This document shows, piece after piece, positions 14,020 to 21,845 of a stretch of 64,000 nucleotides of DNA. Location of the stretch: assembly GCF_001455205.1 (NCBI RefSeq), contig NZ_CP013341.1, positions 2,790,001 through 2,854,000 of the forward strand. The letters are read 5' to 3'. Below the pieces are notes generated by a model. It saw only the letters and a program-made list of their open reading frames with translations, did no database searches and had not been told where the DNA came from. The translations under genes and the position numbers were made by a program. Numbering within the stretch: position 1 is the stretch's first letter; each line of letters begins with the position of its first letter. Origin of the DNA: Nitrosomonas ureae (GTDB lineage Bacteria; Pseudomonadota; Gammaproteobacteria; Burkholderiales; Nitrosomonadaceae).

Positions 14020-14994
14020 TTAAAGCTTATTAGTAACAATCCACCCATAATTAATAGCCGCATTGCAAGTATCCGGAACAATATTCAATCGTTGCGCCTG
14101 ATGGCCATAACAGATGCAATTGGCTTTGCTGGAGACGCACGCGGCAACTTGCGACCAGTCGACCGCGTCAGATAGCATTGATAGCGATTCTTTTGTACTC
14201 GGCAATGCAATGACAGGCTGAGATACTGGAATAACGCTTCCTGAGGGCATATCGTCGTCCTGCTTCGATTTGTTGGTTTTTCCCTCTTCATTTGAGGCAA
14301 TTTCTTGCATCGGATCGGCTAGACGGTCAGTAATGCGTCCATAAGTGATCATTGCCATTGCCGGAACTGCAAATAATAGGAAGATTGCGGCATAAACCAT
14401 TTTAGGAATTGCGCGCTTTGGTTTTTCTACATGCAGGCTGGCTGAGTAATACAATTCGAACGCTTTCTTTTCCAGTTTGTACGGTTTCTTGACTGCATTC
14501 GCTCTGTTGGTTTTGAGTTTCGGATTAGCGCAGTATTCCGACCATTCATATTGCTTATTACCAGACCATTCCTGGCTTAAGTGAATATGCCTATCTGCAT
14601 TTTCCAGTACGAACGGATGCACGAACTTGGGCGATTGAGTGATAACTAGGAAATCAAGCCCGTGTTTTCTATGTTGGGAAAGATATTTGATGTACTCCGG
14701 AGGGTCTTTCAGATCGATGGCCGGCCACGGATAAGCGGCTTCATCCACTACAATGAGACTGCCTTCCGTTATGTTGTTGAGCTTTTGCTTACCTTCGGGT
14801 TCTTCCGGATCGATGGGTGTGCGTTCGGCCCAGGTGTTTAGCTTGACAATCGATAATTTGATGTGCATCAGCTTTAAATCCGGAATGCCGCAAACATAGA
14901 CGATTCGTTCATTTTCAACCGCCGGTTTAATGTGGCTCCATACGGCGTGATTGGTTTTTCCGCAGCCAGGCGTTGCCGTCAGTATGATGATCAT
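14020..14994 (-). CDS. Zot/pI morphogenesis ATPase, prophage B
   Basis: 324 residues, nearly identical to the prophage A protein, with the same Walker A (TATPGCGKT) and Walker B (GSLIVVDEA) motifs, membrane helix and cysteine-bearing periplasmic tail. The few changes include VENERIVYV for VENDRIVYV and LSIVKLN for LSIAKLN, plus a handful in the tail linker (EEGKTNKSKQDDDMPSG). The gene is intact and overlaps the DUF2523 gene by 4 bp. It is the last gene of the morphogenesis operon before the small membrane protein gene. Confidence 0.9.
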   Translation of the reverse strand: MIIILTATPGCGKTNHAVWSHIKPAVENERIVYVCGIPDLKLMHIKLSIVKLNTWAERTPIDPEEPEGKQKLNNITEGSLIVVDEAAYPWPAIDLKDPPEYIKYLSQHRKHGLDFLVITQSPKFVHPFVLENADRHIHLSQEWSGNKQYEWSEYCANPKLKTNRANAVKKPYKLEKKAFELYYSASLHVEKPKRAIPKMVYAAIFLLFAVPAMAMITYGRITDRLADPMQEIASNEEGKTNKSKQDDDMPSGSVIPVSQPVIALPSTKESLSMLSDAVDWSQVAACVSSKANCICYGHQAQRLNIVPDTCNAAINYGWIVTNKL

Positions 14995-15284
14995 TTCGGT
15001 ATCACTCCCAGTTTAGGCAACAGTACGAAAGTCATGCGGAAAGTAATCGCACCCATGATGATCCCTAAGCCCTGGCCAAATCCGGCAAGGTTTAAGGTTT
15101 GCAAGGCAAAGTAAGGTATAGCGCTGAAATAGCCTTGCGCTTGCGAGAACAGCGCATCGAGCGCCACATTGATGGCGGTGAAGCTCAAAACGCCAATACC
15201 TAGACCCGACAAGGCGCGAACTGCCAGAAAGCCGATGCTCGATGTCAGGAAAGCCCCGAGCGGTATAATCAGTAGATTGAACAT
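14991..15284 (-). CDS. DUF2523/pVI-like minor coat protein, prophage B
   Basis: 97 residues, differing from the prophage A copy only around residues 33-39 (GVLSFTAINVALD instead of GVISYAAITVALD), a patch it shares with prophage C. It has the same membrane-segment pattern and acts as the pVI-type virion end protein. It overlaps both neighbours by a few bases, as in prophage A. The shared patch with C suggests recombination among the three prophages or descent of B and C from closer ancestors in this segment. Confidence 0.75.
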   Translation of the reverse strand: MFNLLIIPLGAFLTSSIGFLAVRALSGLGIGVLSFTAINVALDALFSQAQGYFSAIPYFALQTLNLAGFGQGLGIIMGAITFRMTFVLLPKLGVIPK

Positions 15285-16543
15285 TATTTAACCTCCGTGC
15301 TACGAACGCCGGAGACGATATACACACCGGCAATCGATGCGAGTAATAAAACGAGTGGATTGATCTTTTCTGCGGTATCGCAGACTGGCGCCGTTGGAAT
15401 GACCAAATTCATCGGGTAATAGGAAATGTCGATAGGAATATCCGGCGGACAGGTTCCCTCCCCCCAGCTATTGCCGGTTAATGTGGCTTGAACATTGTGT
15501 GTTTGCAGTTCTGCCGGTGGCACTTCATCGAACTTGATTTCAAAGTTCTGCTGCGGTTTGTCCGGTTGCGGCTGGCTGCTGTAGCTGGTGTTGGTGGTGG
15601 TGTTGATCTGGTTATTGTTGATGTCGTACTTAATTGTCGTTTGTGTTTCCTTGATAATGACGCGCCCCGGATTGTCCGTGGTACCCGCGTCAACGGCTTC
15701 TATTTCCGTGGTGGTGTCTTCGCGCCCTGTTACGTTGCCGCTTGAATCCCGGGTGGGTTTTGATTCGAGGCCAAGCCCTTTCTTTTGATCGGGTGTTAGC
15801 GTTGGAACGTTGGAAGGGACACTTTCACCTTTGCCGATGAGTTCAGGGACGAAGCGGTCATCGTTGAGTTGCGATGCTTTGGAATCCCAGGATTCCGGCT
15901 GAAGCGGTGCGCTTGTTCTGGGTGGATTGGTGCAGGTGTAGATAACACCGGTATATGTCCAGGAGGTTCCACCGTGACCGGTGCATCCGGCTGATGAATC
16001 AGGCTGTGCCGGACTACGAAACCAAAAACCGTTAGGTATGGCGTTATTAATGTCGGTGCAAGCTTGCCAGTTAGCCCCGGCTGCCAATCCTATGGCTTCC
16101 TGGCATGAGCCATAGCTGCCAGGTGTGCCACCGAAGTCAACATTGCTTAAAACCCATTGTCCTGCATCATTACAAATGTTTGTTAACTCACAAACCAGGG
16201 ATACAGCAGTCAGTGACATGCCGACGGGTCCAACCCGCTTGGCTAAATTAGCAACGGATGCGCCCACCCTGCCGACATCCACAGCGGCGGTTTTAACAAT
16301 ATCCATTGCTTGAATGCCTTTTGATGTGTTGATTAGTGCTGTTGATGTGGTTGAAATGCCGCCGGGTGGACTTGAGAGCGTTATTTTTGCCGATTCGCCG
16401 AATGCTTTGGTATAGGCACCGTCAGCGCCTTTGATCCATCCGGCCAGGTCGATGGCGCCGACCGGTGCGGATTGCGATAATGCCGGAGAACAAAAAAACA
16501 AACAGAAGAAAATTGCTGTTAGTAAGCGGTGAAAATTAGCCAT
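15284..16543 (-). CDS. TspB/pIII-like adsorption protein, prophage B
   Basis: 419 residues with the same domain order as in prophage A: signal peptide, N-domain, Cys/Gly-rich variable domain, linker, conserved C-domain and terminal membrane helix. It differs from A only in the linker (TIKYDINNNQINTTTNTSY against TVKYDINNNQISSTTNTSY). The variable receptor-type domain (about 125-215) is the same as in A, so A and B virions should share host specificity. Intact. Confidence 0.7.
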   Translation of the reverse strand: MANFHRLLTAIFFCLFFCSPALSQSAPVGAIDLAGWIKGADGAYTKAFGESAKITLSSPPGGISTTSTALINTSKGIQAMDIVKTAAVDVGRVGASVANLAKRVGPVGMSLTAVSLVCELTNICNDAGQWVLSNVDFGGTPGSYGSCQEAIGLAAGANWQACTDINNAIPNGFWFRSPAQPDSSAGCTGHGGTSWTYTGVIYTCTNPPRTSAPLQPESWDSKASQLNDDRFVPELIGKGESVPSNVPTLTPDQKKGLGLESKPTRDSSGNVTGREDTTTEIEAVDAGTTDNPGRVIIKETQTTIKYDINNNQINTTTNTSYSSQPQPDKPQQNFEIKFDEVPPAELQTHNVQATLTGNSWGEGTCPPDIPIDISYYPMNLVIPTAPVCDTAEKINPLVLLLASIAGVYIVSGVRSTEVK

Positions 16544-16596
16544 AGCGCACCCATGAAAGCGAGTAGATAGAAGAAGTCATAGAGCCAGATTTCCAT
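16519..16596 (-). CDS. 25-residue hydrophobic peptide (pVII/pIX-like), prophage B
   Basis: Same peptide as in prophage A (MEIWLYDFFYLLAFMGALWL then IFTAY), with start overlapping the preceding stop and end overlapping the pIII-like start. Conservation in three prophages supports translation. Confidence 0.6.
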   Translation of the reverse strand: MEIWLYDFFYLLAFMGALWLIFTAY

Positions 16597-16910
16597 TATT
16601 GAAATGCCTTGATGATTGCCCGGATGGAGAAGCCAGCAATCAGGATCAATGCCAGTTCCCACATGAAGCCGGTTTGGTTGGTGAGAGAGACTTCGCACGG
16701 GATGGCTTGCGGCGTGTAATTCCATGCTGTACCTGGAGTGCCGTTTGAAGCGTTATAGGATTGCATGACTACATATCCACCTGAATCAGCAGTACAGGAA
16801 AGATAGATGGCGCCTAATTGACCTGATCCTGATGCGTGGCAACTTTGAGCAAATGCGACATGGAAGTCATAGAGCGTGTCATGACAAACCGCTTGGTATT
16901 TGTAGCCCAT
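16596..16910 (-). CDS. C-terminally anchored minor virion protein, prophage B
   Basis: 104 residues, identical at the protein level to the prophage A protein, including the N-terminal cysteine-containing domain and the C-terminal helix LALILIAGFSIRAIIK. A few synonymous changes are present in the DNA, as expected if the protein is under purifying selection. No N-terminal signal peptide. Position between major coat and pIII-like genes as in A. Confidence 0.6.
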   Translation of the reverse strand: MGYKYQAVCHDTLYDFHVAFAQSCHASGSGQLGAIYLSCTADSGGYVVMQSYNASNGTPGTAWNYTPQAIPCEVSLTNQTGFMWELALILIAGFSIRAIIKAFQ

Positions 16911-16932
16911 AATTTGAAGTCCGGAGGTGTTG

Positions 16933-16953
16933 AAGGGGGCGAAACGCCCCCTT
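16933..16953 (-). terminator. Hairpin after major coat gene, prophage B
   Basis: AAGGGGGCG-aaa-CGCCCCCTT, the same 9-bp stem as after the prophage A coat gene. Confidence 0.65.
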
Positions 16954-16963
16954 GTGAGTCGGA

Positions 16964-17326
16964 TTAGAATGCGCTTCTAATCCAACGCCAGACTTTAATA
17001 CCGATATGAACCAGTATCACGGCAGCACCCACGGTTGCCACATCGGTGGCGGCTGATGTGATTGCGATGGTAACGCCTTCCGGTACTGCTGCGAGTGCAT
17101 TACCGGCGAAGGTGAGAGAGGCACTTCCAGCGACGATCAGGCCACCTTTGCCGAGATATTCGCCTTCAATTGCCTTTTGAGAAACTTCTTTGCAAGCGTT
17201 TGATAGTTTGCTCAATTTAAGCATGAAAGTGTGACATTCACGCTTGATTCTTTGGGCTACTTTGGAACCGATAGTCATCACGACATCTTTTGTTTTGTTG
17301 CAGATGTTTTTTAAAGCTTTCAACAT
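16964..17326 (-). CDS. Major coat protein precursor (pVIII-like), prophage B
   Basis: 120 residues identical to prophage A: long basic leader with cysteines, signal-type segment ending AGNALA, and a mature coat of about 41 residues with acidic head, membrane helix and basic RWIRSAF tail. The same GGAG ribosome-binding site and upstream tandem hairpins (17352-17394 region) are present. The intact copy shows what is missing from the truncated prophage C version. Confidence 0.8.
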   Translation of the reverse strand: MLKALKNICNKTKDVVMTIGSKVAQRIKRECHTFMLKLSKLSNACKEVSQKAIEGEYLGKGGLIVAGSASLTFAGNALAAVPEGVTIAITSAATDVATVGAAVILVHIGIKVWRWIRSAF

Positions 17327-17403
17327 AATGAATTACTCCTAAAAATTAAACGGTGCGGGATTGCACCCCATACGCGCCCTTTTGTTGCGCGTATAGGCTG
17401 GAA

Positions 17404-17595
17404 TCACTCACGAATTTTTGAAGGACTTAAATATTTTTCCATGCGCTCAATAGATTGAATTTGTAATTCGTGTTTCTTAGTGAATGAAACCTGAGGAGTA
17501 CTGCCCTCAATACGAGATCGCTGAGCAGTATCACGAATACCAATAAGTTCTTTATAAAGTTGGCGCATATTTTTTGAGACGTGTTTGAGTTTCAT
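17404..17595 (-). CDS. Small basic conserved phage protein, prophage B
   Basis: 63 residues identical to the prophage A protein, one base after the replication initiator stop. Basic and helical, with no membrane segment and unknown function. Identity over the whole length in both prophages argues that the frame is real. Confidence 0.6.
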   Translation of the reverse strand: MKLKHVSKNMRQLYKELIGIRDTAQRSRIEGSTPQVSFTKKHELQIQSIERMEKYLSPSKIRE

Positions 17596-17596
17596 A

Positions 17597-18616
17597 TTAT
17601 TCCCCTACTGCTTTTAGGTGTGGTTGATCATCTTCAAGGCTGTACCAATCGGGCATTGAAAGCGGTTTCATTTCAACGATGCGCACCTTGACCGGGAAAG
17701 CTTCAACGTTGCGCGGCTCTGTGATATCAATGCCGTAATCACGCAAGATTCGCGCATGACGGTAAAAAGTGCCATTGCTTAACAATTGCCGTAAATCCTG
17801 CCCGGCCATCCATGCGGCAGCGTGTACCCTGCTTTTGGTTGGTATCGCATCAAGAATGTCCGGCTCATCGCTACGATCAACAGCATTGAATATTTCAGTT
17901 TGTTCATGAAAGACTTGAATCAATTTTTCATCAGAGATTTTTTCAATCTCAACCATATCAAGATCGCTTAATAATCTGCGTTTCAGTTCAATTTCCACCC
18001 TTACGACTCCTTTTTCTTTGCAAAATAAATAAGCCGGATCATCGGACTCACAGCCATGTTTTAACATTTCAATATGCTTAATGTAAGCTTTGAGCATATG
18101 ACGAGTATTTGACCACCATACCGACTCATCCCCTGCCCGGCCTTTTTTCATTCTTGAAACTGATCGCGAAGCAAGCCACCGGATAAGAGAACGGGCTTGA
18201 GATTCTGAACCCGTCTCAAAGTTGGCGGTAAGATCGAGGCGTGATACTCGCGCAGATGGGGTGTCTGCCTGACCAATTGCATTGCGAACTTGTCCGGAAG
18301 TGAAACCTGGCAAGCCGCGATCCAGCAAGATTCGGTTACACTTCCCGAGCGTTTCAAGCCATCCGCAGTTAAACAAGTTGTCTTTACGAGAAAACCGGCC
18401 AACGTTTCCACTGAGTGATATATGACGACCATCACTTTTGATACGGAGGCTTGTTTCAAATGATCCCTTAAAATTCGCGGGGCGAACTCTTTCAAAGCGA
18501 GCATTGCCGAGGGGGTCATAATCAACGTTGATTCCCCCGGTAAAGATTGGGAACGGTTCTGTTTCTGTATGTAGCTGAGAAATGGTGATCCAATCGATAA
18601 AGATTTCATTAGCCAT
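17597..18616 (-). CDS. Phage replication initiation protein (pII/CRI-type), prophage B
   Basis: 339 residues, homologous end to end with the prophage A initiator. Differences cluster in the first 170 residues (for example ANFKGSFETSLRIKS for AHFKGSFETSIRIKS, WLETLGK for WEETLRK, SLIRWLAS for HLIKWLAT), while the C-terminal half is nearly identical. A mosaic pattern of this kind suggests recombination or origin-specific change in the N-terminal half. Expected role: nicking of the plus-strand origin in rolling-circle replication. Intact. Confidence 0.75.
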   Translation of the reverse strand: MANEIFIDWITISQLHTETEPFPIFTGGINVDYDPLGNARFERVRPANFKGSFETSLRIKSDGRHISLSGNVGRFSRKDNLFNCGWLETLGKCNRILLDRGLPGFTSGQVRNAIGQADTPSARVSRLDLTANFETGSESQARSLIRWLASRSVSRMKKGRAGDESVWWSNTRHMLKAYIKHIEMLKHGCESDDPAYLFCKEKGVVRVEIELKRRLLSDLDMVEIEKISDEKLIQVFHEQTEIFNAVDRSDEPDILDAIPTKSRVHAAAWMAGQDLRQLLSNGTFYRHARILRDYGIDITEPRNVEAFPVKVRIVEMKPLSMPDWYSLEDDQPHLKAVGE

Positions 18617-18657
18617 GCTCGAAAATTAGAACTAAAAATTGATCACAGATTTAAATT

Positions 18658-18674
18658 ACTGCCAATTTGGCAGT
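18658..18674 (-). promoter_or_regulatory. 7-3-7 hairpin in the ssb-rep intergenic region, prophage B
   Basis: Read on the minus strand: ACTGCCA-AAT-TGGCAGT. Compared with prophage A (ATTCCCA-TTT-TGGGAAT) two stem positions have changed together with their partners, so pairing is kept. It sits before the replication initiator as in A. Confidence 0.6.
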
Positions 18675-18690
18675 GAACGGCGTAGTGTTA

Positions 18691-19005
18691 CTAGCCGTTG
18701 GAAACTGACTTGACCGGTTGAGGTGTCGTGGTACCGGTAACAATTTGTGAAATCTTGCCGCGATAATTGACCAGTTCCATCGTGAGTTCCAAAGCGCAGG
18801 GATATTTGAAAGCTTCAAATTGTTTTATAGATTCGGGTTCAAGTAGCATTTCTCCAACTTCATAGCCGTAGCCTTGAACATTGAATTTAGAGCCTGATAC
18901 TTGCTCAATAGGAACAATGGCCAACAGTGCGGCCATTTCAAAGGGGTTTCCTGATTCTTTTGCGGTTCCAGACATTCTTTTCACGCCTAGTACTTGGATT
19001 TTCAT
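18691..19005 (-). CDS. Phage ssDNA-binding protein (gpV-like), prophage B
   Basis: 104 residues, identical to the prophage A protein despite DNA differences. Expected to coat single-stranded phage DNA and to control replication gene expression. It lies between the conserved 11-bp-stem hairpin (about 19038-19083) and the 7-3-7 hairpin. Confidence 0.65.
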   Translation of the reverse strand: MKIQVLGVKRMSGTAKESGNPFEMAALLAIVPIEQVSGSKFNVQGYGYEVGEMLLEPESIKQFEAFKYPCALELTMELVNYRGKISQIVTGTTTPQPVKSVSNG

Positions 19006-19037
19006 GCTGTATGCTCCACTGATGATTAAAAAGATAA

Positions 19038-19083
19038 TGGTTCAGTGTTTCGCTCTTCCTTGCGTCATCGCTCAACACTGAAC
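19038..19083 (-). terminator. 11-bp stem hairpin between early gene and ssb gene, prophage B
   Basis: The same GGTTCAGTGTT/AACACTGAACC stem as at 4168-4213 of prophage A, including the loop, on the minus strand. Attenuator, terminator or origin structure. Confidence 0.5.
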
Positions 19084-19088
19084 CGCTG

Positions 19089-19235
19089 TTACTGTGAATC
19101 TTGTGTTTCGGTTAAAACTGGATAATCACTGTCTGAAAGGATTGCATCGGGGTGGTAGTTGCGCCAGCAATCGCCTAATTCTGGAAATTGGCTGTTGTCG
19201 GTACATTCTTTTATGGCTTGAAAGTAACTGTTCAT
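19089..19235 (-). CDS. Small conserved filamentous phage protein (48 aa), prophage B
   Basis: 48 residues starting MNSYFQAIKECTDNSQFPEL, with one change from prophage A (SDYPVLTE instead of SDYSVLTE). First gene of the early operon, behind the operator region. A G-rich ribosome-binding site precedes the ATG. Longer upstream starts would run into the promoter and operators and are less likely. Function unknown. Confidence 0.65.
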   Translation of the reverse strand: MNSYFQAIKECTDNSQFPELGDCWRNYHPDAILSDSDYPVLTETQDSQ

Positions 19236-19281
19236 TAATACCCCCGTTTGAAACATTGAATTATCAATCTCAAATATGGTA

Positions 19282-19325
19282 CAGTTGCAAAAACAACTGC
19301 AAATTAACAGTTGCGATAACAACTG
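19282..19325 (-). promoter_or_regulatory. Prophage B early promoter with two CAGTTG/CAACTG operators
   Basis: Two inverted repeats, CAGTTG-caaaaa-CAACTG (19282-19299) and CAGTTG-cgataa-CAACTG (19308-19325), are 26 bp apart. On the minus strand TTGACA overlaps the second one and TTAATT follows about 16-17 bp on, so the operator fills the promoter spacer exactly as in prophage A. The arm sequence is unrelated to the AGCAAA/TTTGCT arms of A. Confidence 0.7.
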
Positions 19326-19344
19326 TCAATAGGACAAAACGACT

Positions 19345-19845
19345 ATGGAAATGAAAAAATATATTGAATTAGGTGAGAAAAAAGCAGGAAAACAAGTCGA
19401 GCTTGCAAGAATCCTCGGTGTAAGGGATAGCACAATCAGACTTGTAAAAACTGGACATAGTCGGTTACCTGATGCTTTATGTATTAAGTTAGCTGACTAT
19501 ATTGAAGTTGATCGATTAGAAGTCATTGCAGCAAGCAATTTGATGACAGAAAAAAATGAAGAAAGAAGAAAAATATTTGAAAGTTGCTTCACAAAAGTGG
19601 CTAGTTTTACGCTCGCAATTTTCATTTTTAGTGTCATTTCAATAATGACACCTCCCCCCGCTAATGCAAGCCAGCAAAGGCTTTCAGCCGTCCCGTATGC
19701 AGAAGTATTTGTATTATGTAAAATAGATTATACATTCCTCAAACAGTGGAACAATAAATGTAAATTATTTTTAAGTAGCAATTTTCCTTTCAAAATCCCT
19801 TTCAGCGTTCAATTCTTTTTGAATGTCCTTACACTTGATAAGTGA
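19345..19845 (+). CDS. Prophage B repressor-like HTH protein with C-terminal membrane segment
   Basis: 166 residues, divergent from the phage operon and homologous to the prophage A repressor: KKAGKQVELARILGVRDSTI (HTH), LADYIEVDRLEVIAASNL (DUF3693-type motif), then a hydrophobic segment (TLAIFIFSVISIM). The recognition helix (VRDSTIRLVKTGHSR) differs from that of A (ITASYIRMVKAGKKG), in step with the different operators. The C-terminal 60 residues after PPPANAS have no counterpart in A and may be read-through into foreign sequence. ATG 19351 is an alternative start that aligns with A. Confidence 0.6.
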   Translation: MEMKKYIELGEKKAGKQVELARILGVRDSTIRLVKTGHSRLPDALCIKLADYIEVDRLEVIAASNLMTEKNEERRKIFESCFTKVASFTLAIFIFSVISIMTPPPANASQQRLSAVPYAEVFVLCKIDYTFLKQWNNKCKLFLSSNFPFKIPFSVQFFLNVLTLDK

Positions 19846-19937
19846 TGTAAACTTTTTAAATCAATATCAAAAGCGATTCTAATTAAGCAGTATTTTTTCT
19901 CAAAAATTGCCAAGATAAAGTTTTTCGCAGAAATAAA

Positions 19938-20366
19938 ATGGAATATCTGATAAATAGCCTTGACTGCCAAGAGATCGAAAGAATTACCGGTGAGGATCTA
20001 AAAACTATTAAGCAATGGAAAAAAGGATATAGAAAGGTTCCTGTTTCAGCAATTCGTCTATTAAGGCTTTATATAGACGGAGAAGCAAGTGCATTATTGG
20101 GAAAGGAATGGGATGGGCATATCTTCCGGAATAATCTGCTCTTCATTCCTGAATGGCGGCGGGGATTAGCACCATCTGAAATTAGATCATTGTTTTGGCA
20201 AGGCCAGCTTGTATCCAGCCTTAAAACTGAAATTGAATTACTTAAAAAAGAATTAGAAAGGCGCAATCTTGAAATCGATAATCTTGAGGTTAAAGCTGAT
20301 TTTTATAGGCGGCAATTAGTGCTTGAAAGTCGTTTTGGTTTAATTTTGCAAAGAAGTTTTAATTAA
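19938..20366 (+). CDS. Phage-type DUF3653-like protein
   Basis: 142 residues. The N-terminus reads like a degenerate DNA-binding helix-turn-helix (CQEIERITGEDLKTIKQWKK with VPVSAIRLLRLYIDG). The middle has a tryptophan-rich part (WDGHIFRNNLLFIPEWRRGL) and the C-terminus is a coiled coil (LKTEIELLKKELERRNLEID). This layout resembles phage proteins of the DUF3653 type, often found beside filamentous prophage repressors; the family name is from memory. The last 28 residues are matched by a fragment beside prophage C at 28417-28500, so this gene probably belonged to the left end of these phages. IS1111 is inserted about 75 bp downstream. Confidence 0.55.
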   Translation: MEYLINSLDCQEIERITGEDLKTIKQWKKGYRKVPVSAIRLLRLYIDGEASALLGKEWDGHIFRNNLLFIPEWRRGLAPSEIRSLFWQGQLVSSLKTEIELLKKELERRNLEIDNLEVKADFYRRQLVLESRFGLILQRSFN

Positions 20367-20528
20367 TATTAGCATTATGCCAATTAATGAAAAATGCAAT
20401 TTTTTCTCTGTAATAATTTTCTTCATTAGAATTGAGGTAATGGAATGGACGCCCACTACCCTAAACGGCATCGAAGTGCCAAAGTAGTAGTGCAATAAAG
20501 CCCACTAAATAAGAGAGGAGCGTCCGAC

Positions 20529-21584
20529 ATGAAGATTACAACGATAGGCATTGATTTGGCAAAAGAAGTATTTCAGATTCATGGCGTGGATATGTATGGT
20601 AAGGCGTTGCTGCGCAAGCAGTTGCGCCGTAGCGAGATGTCAAAGTTTTTTGCCAATCTGGAGCCTTGCCTGATTGGGATGGAAGCCTGCGGTAGTTCAC
20701 ACCATTGGGCGAGAAAGCTGTGCGAATTTGGGCACACCGTCAAGCTCATGTCACCCCAATTTGTCAAACCCTACGTCAAGACCAACAAGCATGATATGGC
20801 AGATGCGGAAGCGATCTGCGAAGCGGTAAGCCGACCCAACATGCGTTTTGTATCGATCAAGAATATTGAGCAACAAGCCATTTTGTCAGTGCATCGTGCC
20901 AGGCAAGGTTTCGTCAAAGCCAGAACCGCACAGGCAAATCAGATACGCGGCCTGCTTTCTGAATTTGGTATTGTTATCCCACAAGGGATCCGTTCGATTA
21001 TCAATCGGGTGCCGGATATTCTGGAAGATGCTGGAAACGATTTACCAGGATCAATGCGTCATTTACTGAAACAGTTGAATGATCATCTCAAACAACTAAG
21101 TCGACAAATAGAAGAGTTGGAATTGCAGATCAAGCTGTGGCACAAGGAGAACGAAGCCAGTCAAAGATTGGAAGCTATTCCCGGTATTGGCCCGATTACG
21201 GCGAGCGCCATTGTTGCAACAGTTGGAAATGCCACAGAGTTCAAGAACGGCAAGCAACTTTCGGCATGGTTTGGATTGGTGCCAAAACAGTGCTCCAGTG
21301 GTGGCAAGCAGATATTACTCGGCATCAGTAAACGTGGCGACACTTATCTGCGCACTTTGCTGATTCACGGAGCAAGAGCAGTCATCCGTTTTGCTGAAAA
21401 TAAGGAAGAACCAGAAAGCTGGTTGCGTAAACTGATAGCTCGACGCAACAAGAATATCGCTGCTGTTGCACTAGCGAATAAAAATGCTCGTATTATCTGG
21501 GCGTTGCTCGCCCAAGGCACAACATTCCACCATAATCGCGCTACGACATCAGTTGCTGCCGAGCATGATTATGGTGTTGCATAG
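20529..21584 (+). CDS. IS110/IS1111-family DEDD transposase
   Basis: 351 residues with an N-terminal RuvC-like DEDD domain and a C-terminal transposase_20 domain. The acidic residues are visible as D8 in IGIDLAKEVF, E in LIGMEACGSS (about residue 57) and the D/D pair in KTNKHDMADAEAI (about 93-97). The C-terminal part carries LEAIPGIGPITASAIVATVG, a helix-hairpin-helix-like segment, and LSAWFGLVPKQCSSGGK with the conserved serine. The gene is intact with a GAGAGGAGCG ribosome-binding site. Related Piv-type transposases are linked to filamentous phages in Neisseria, but the subterminal repeats here mark an independent insertion sequence. Confidence 0.9.
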   Translation: MKITTIGIDLAKEVFQIHGVDMYGKALLRKQLRRSEMSKFFANLEPCLIGMEACGSSHHWARKLCEFGHTVKLMSPQFVKPYVKTNKHDMADAEAICEAVSRPNMRFVSIKNIEQQAILSVHRARQGFVKARTAQANQIRGLLSEFGIVIPQGIRSIINRVPDILEDAGNDLPGSMRHLLKQLNDHLKQLSRQIEELELQIKLWHKENEASQRLEAIPGIGPITASAIVATVGNATEFKNGKQLSAWFGLVPKQCSSGGKQILLGISKRGDTYLRTLLIHGARAVIRFAENKEEPESWLRKLIARRNKNIAAVALANKNARIIWALLAQGTTFHHNRATTSVAAEHDYGVA

Positions 21585-21845
21585 AAATTTATTGATAGCA
21601 CTGCAGCAGATTTAAGGAGAAAAATTTCAACCGATTGCACGGGCAATCATGACAATGATGGCGAAACTGGTCAGACCGTGAGTAGCTAAACCTAAACAGC
21701 ACACAGTGCATAGAGCACGCTGAGGTGATAAGGCGCTACTCAGCAAATTCCATCAGGGGCAGGGGCAATGCGCCTCATACAAAGTCCGGATGTATGGCAG
21801 CAATCTTTACCTGCTCAAAATCATTGACTGAAAGCTTGGCAGAAA
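21585..21845 (+). ncRNA. Candidate bridge RNA region of the IS1111 element
   Basis: About 260 non-coding bases between the transposase stop and the right subterminal repeat. IS110-family elements express a structured guide (bridge) RNA from their longer non-coding end, which for the IS1111 group is downstream of the transposase. The location and length fit. No structure was computed, so this is an expectation from the family rather than something seen directly. Confidence 0.4.

Noticed and set aside
20529..21584. IS110-type transposase as the integrase of prophage B
   Set aside because: It has its own subterminal repeats and a boundary inside ariB, so it is an independent insertion sequence.
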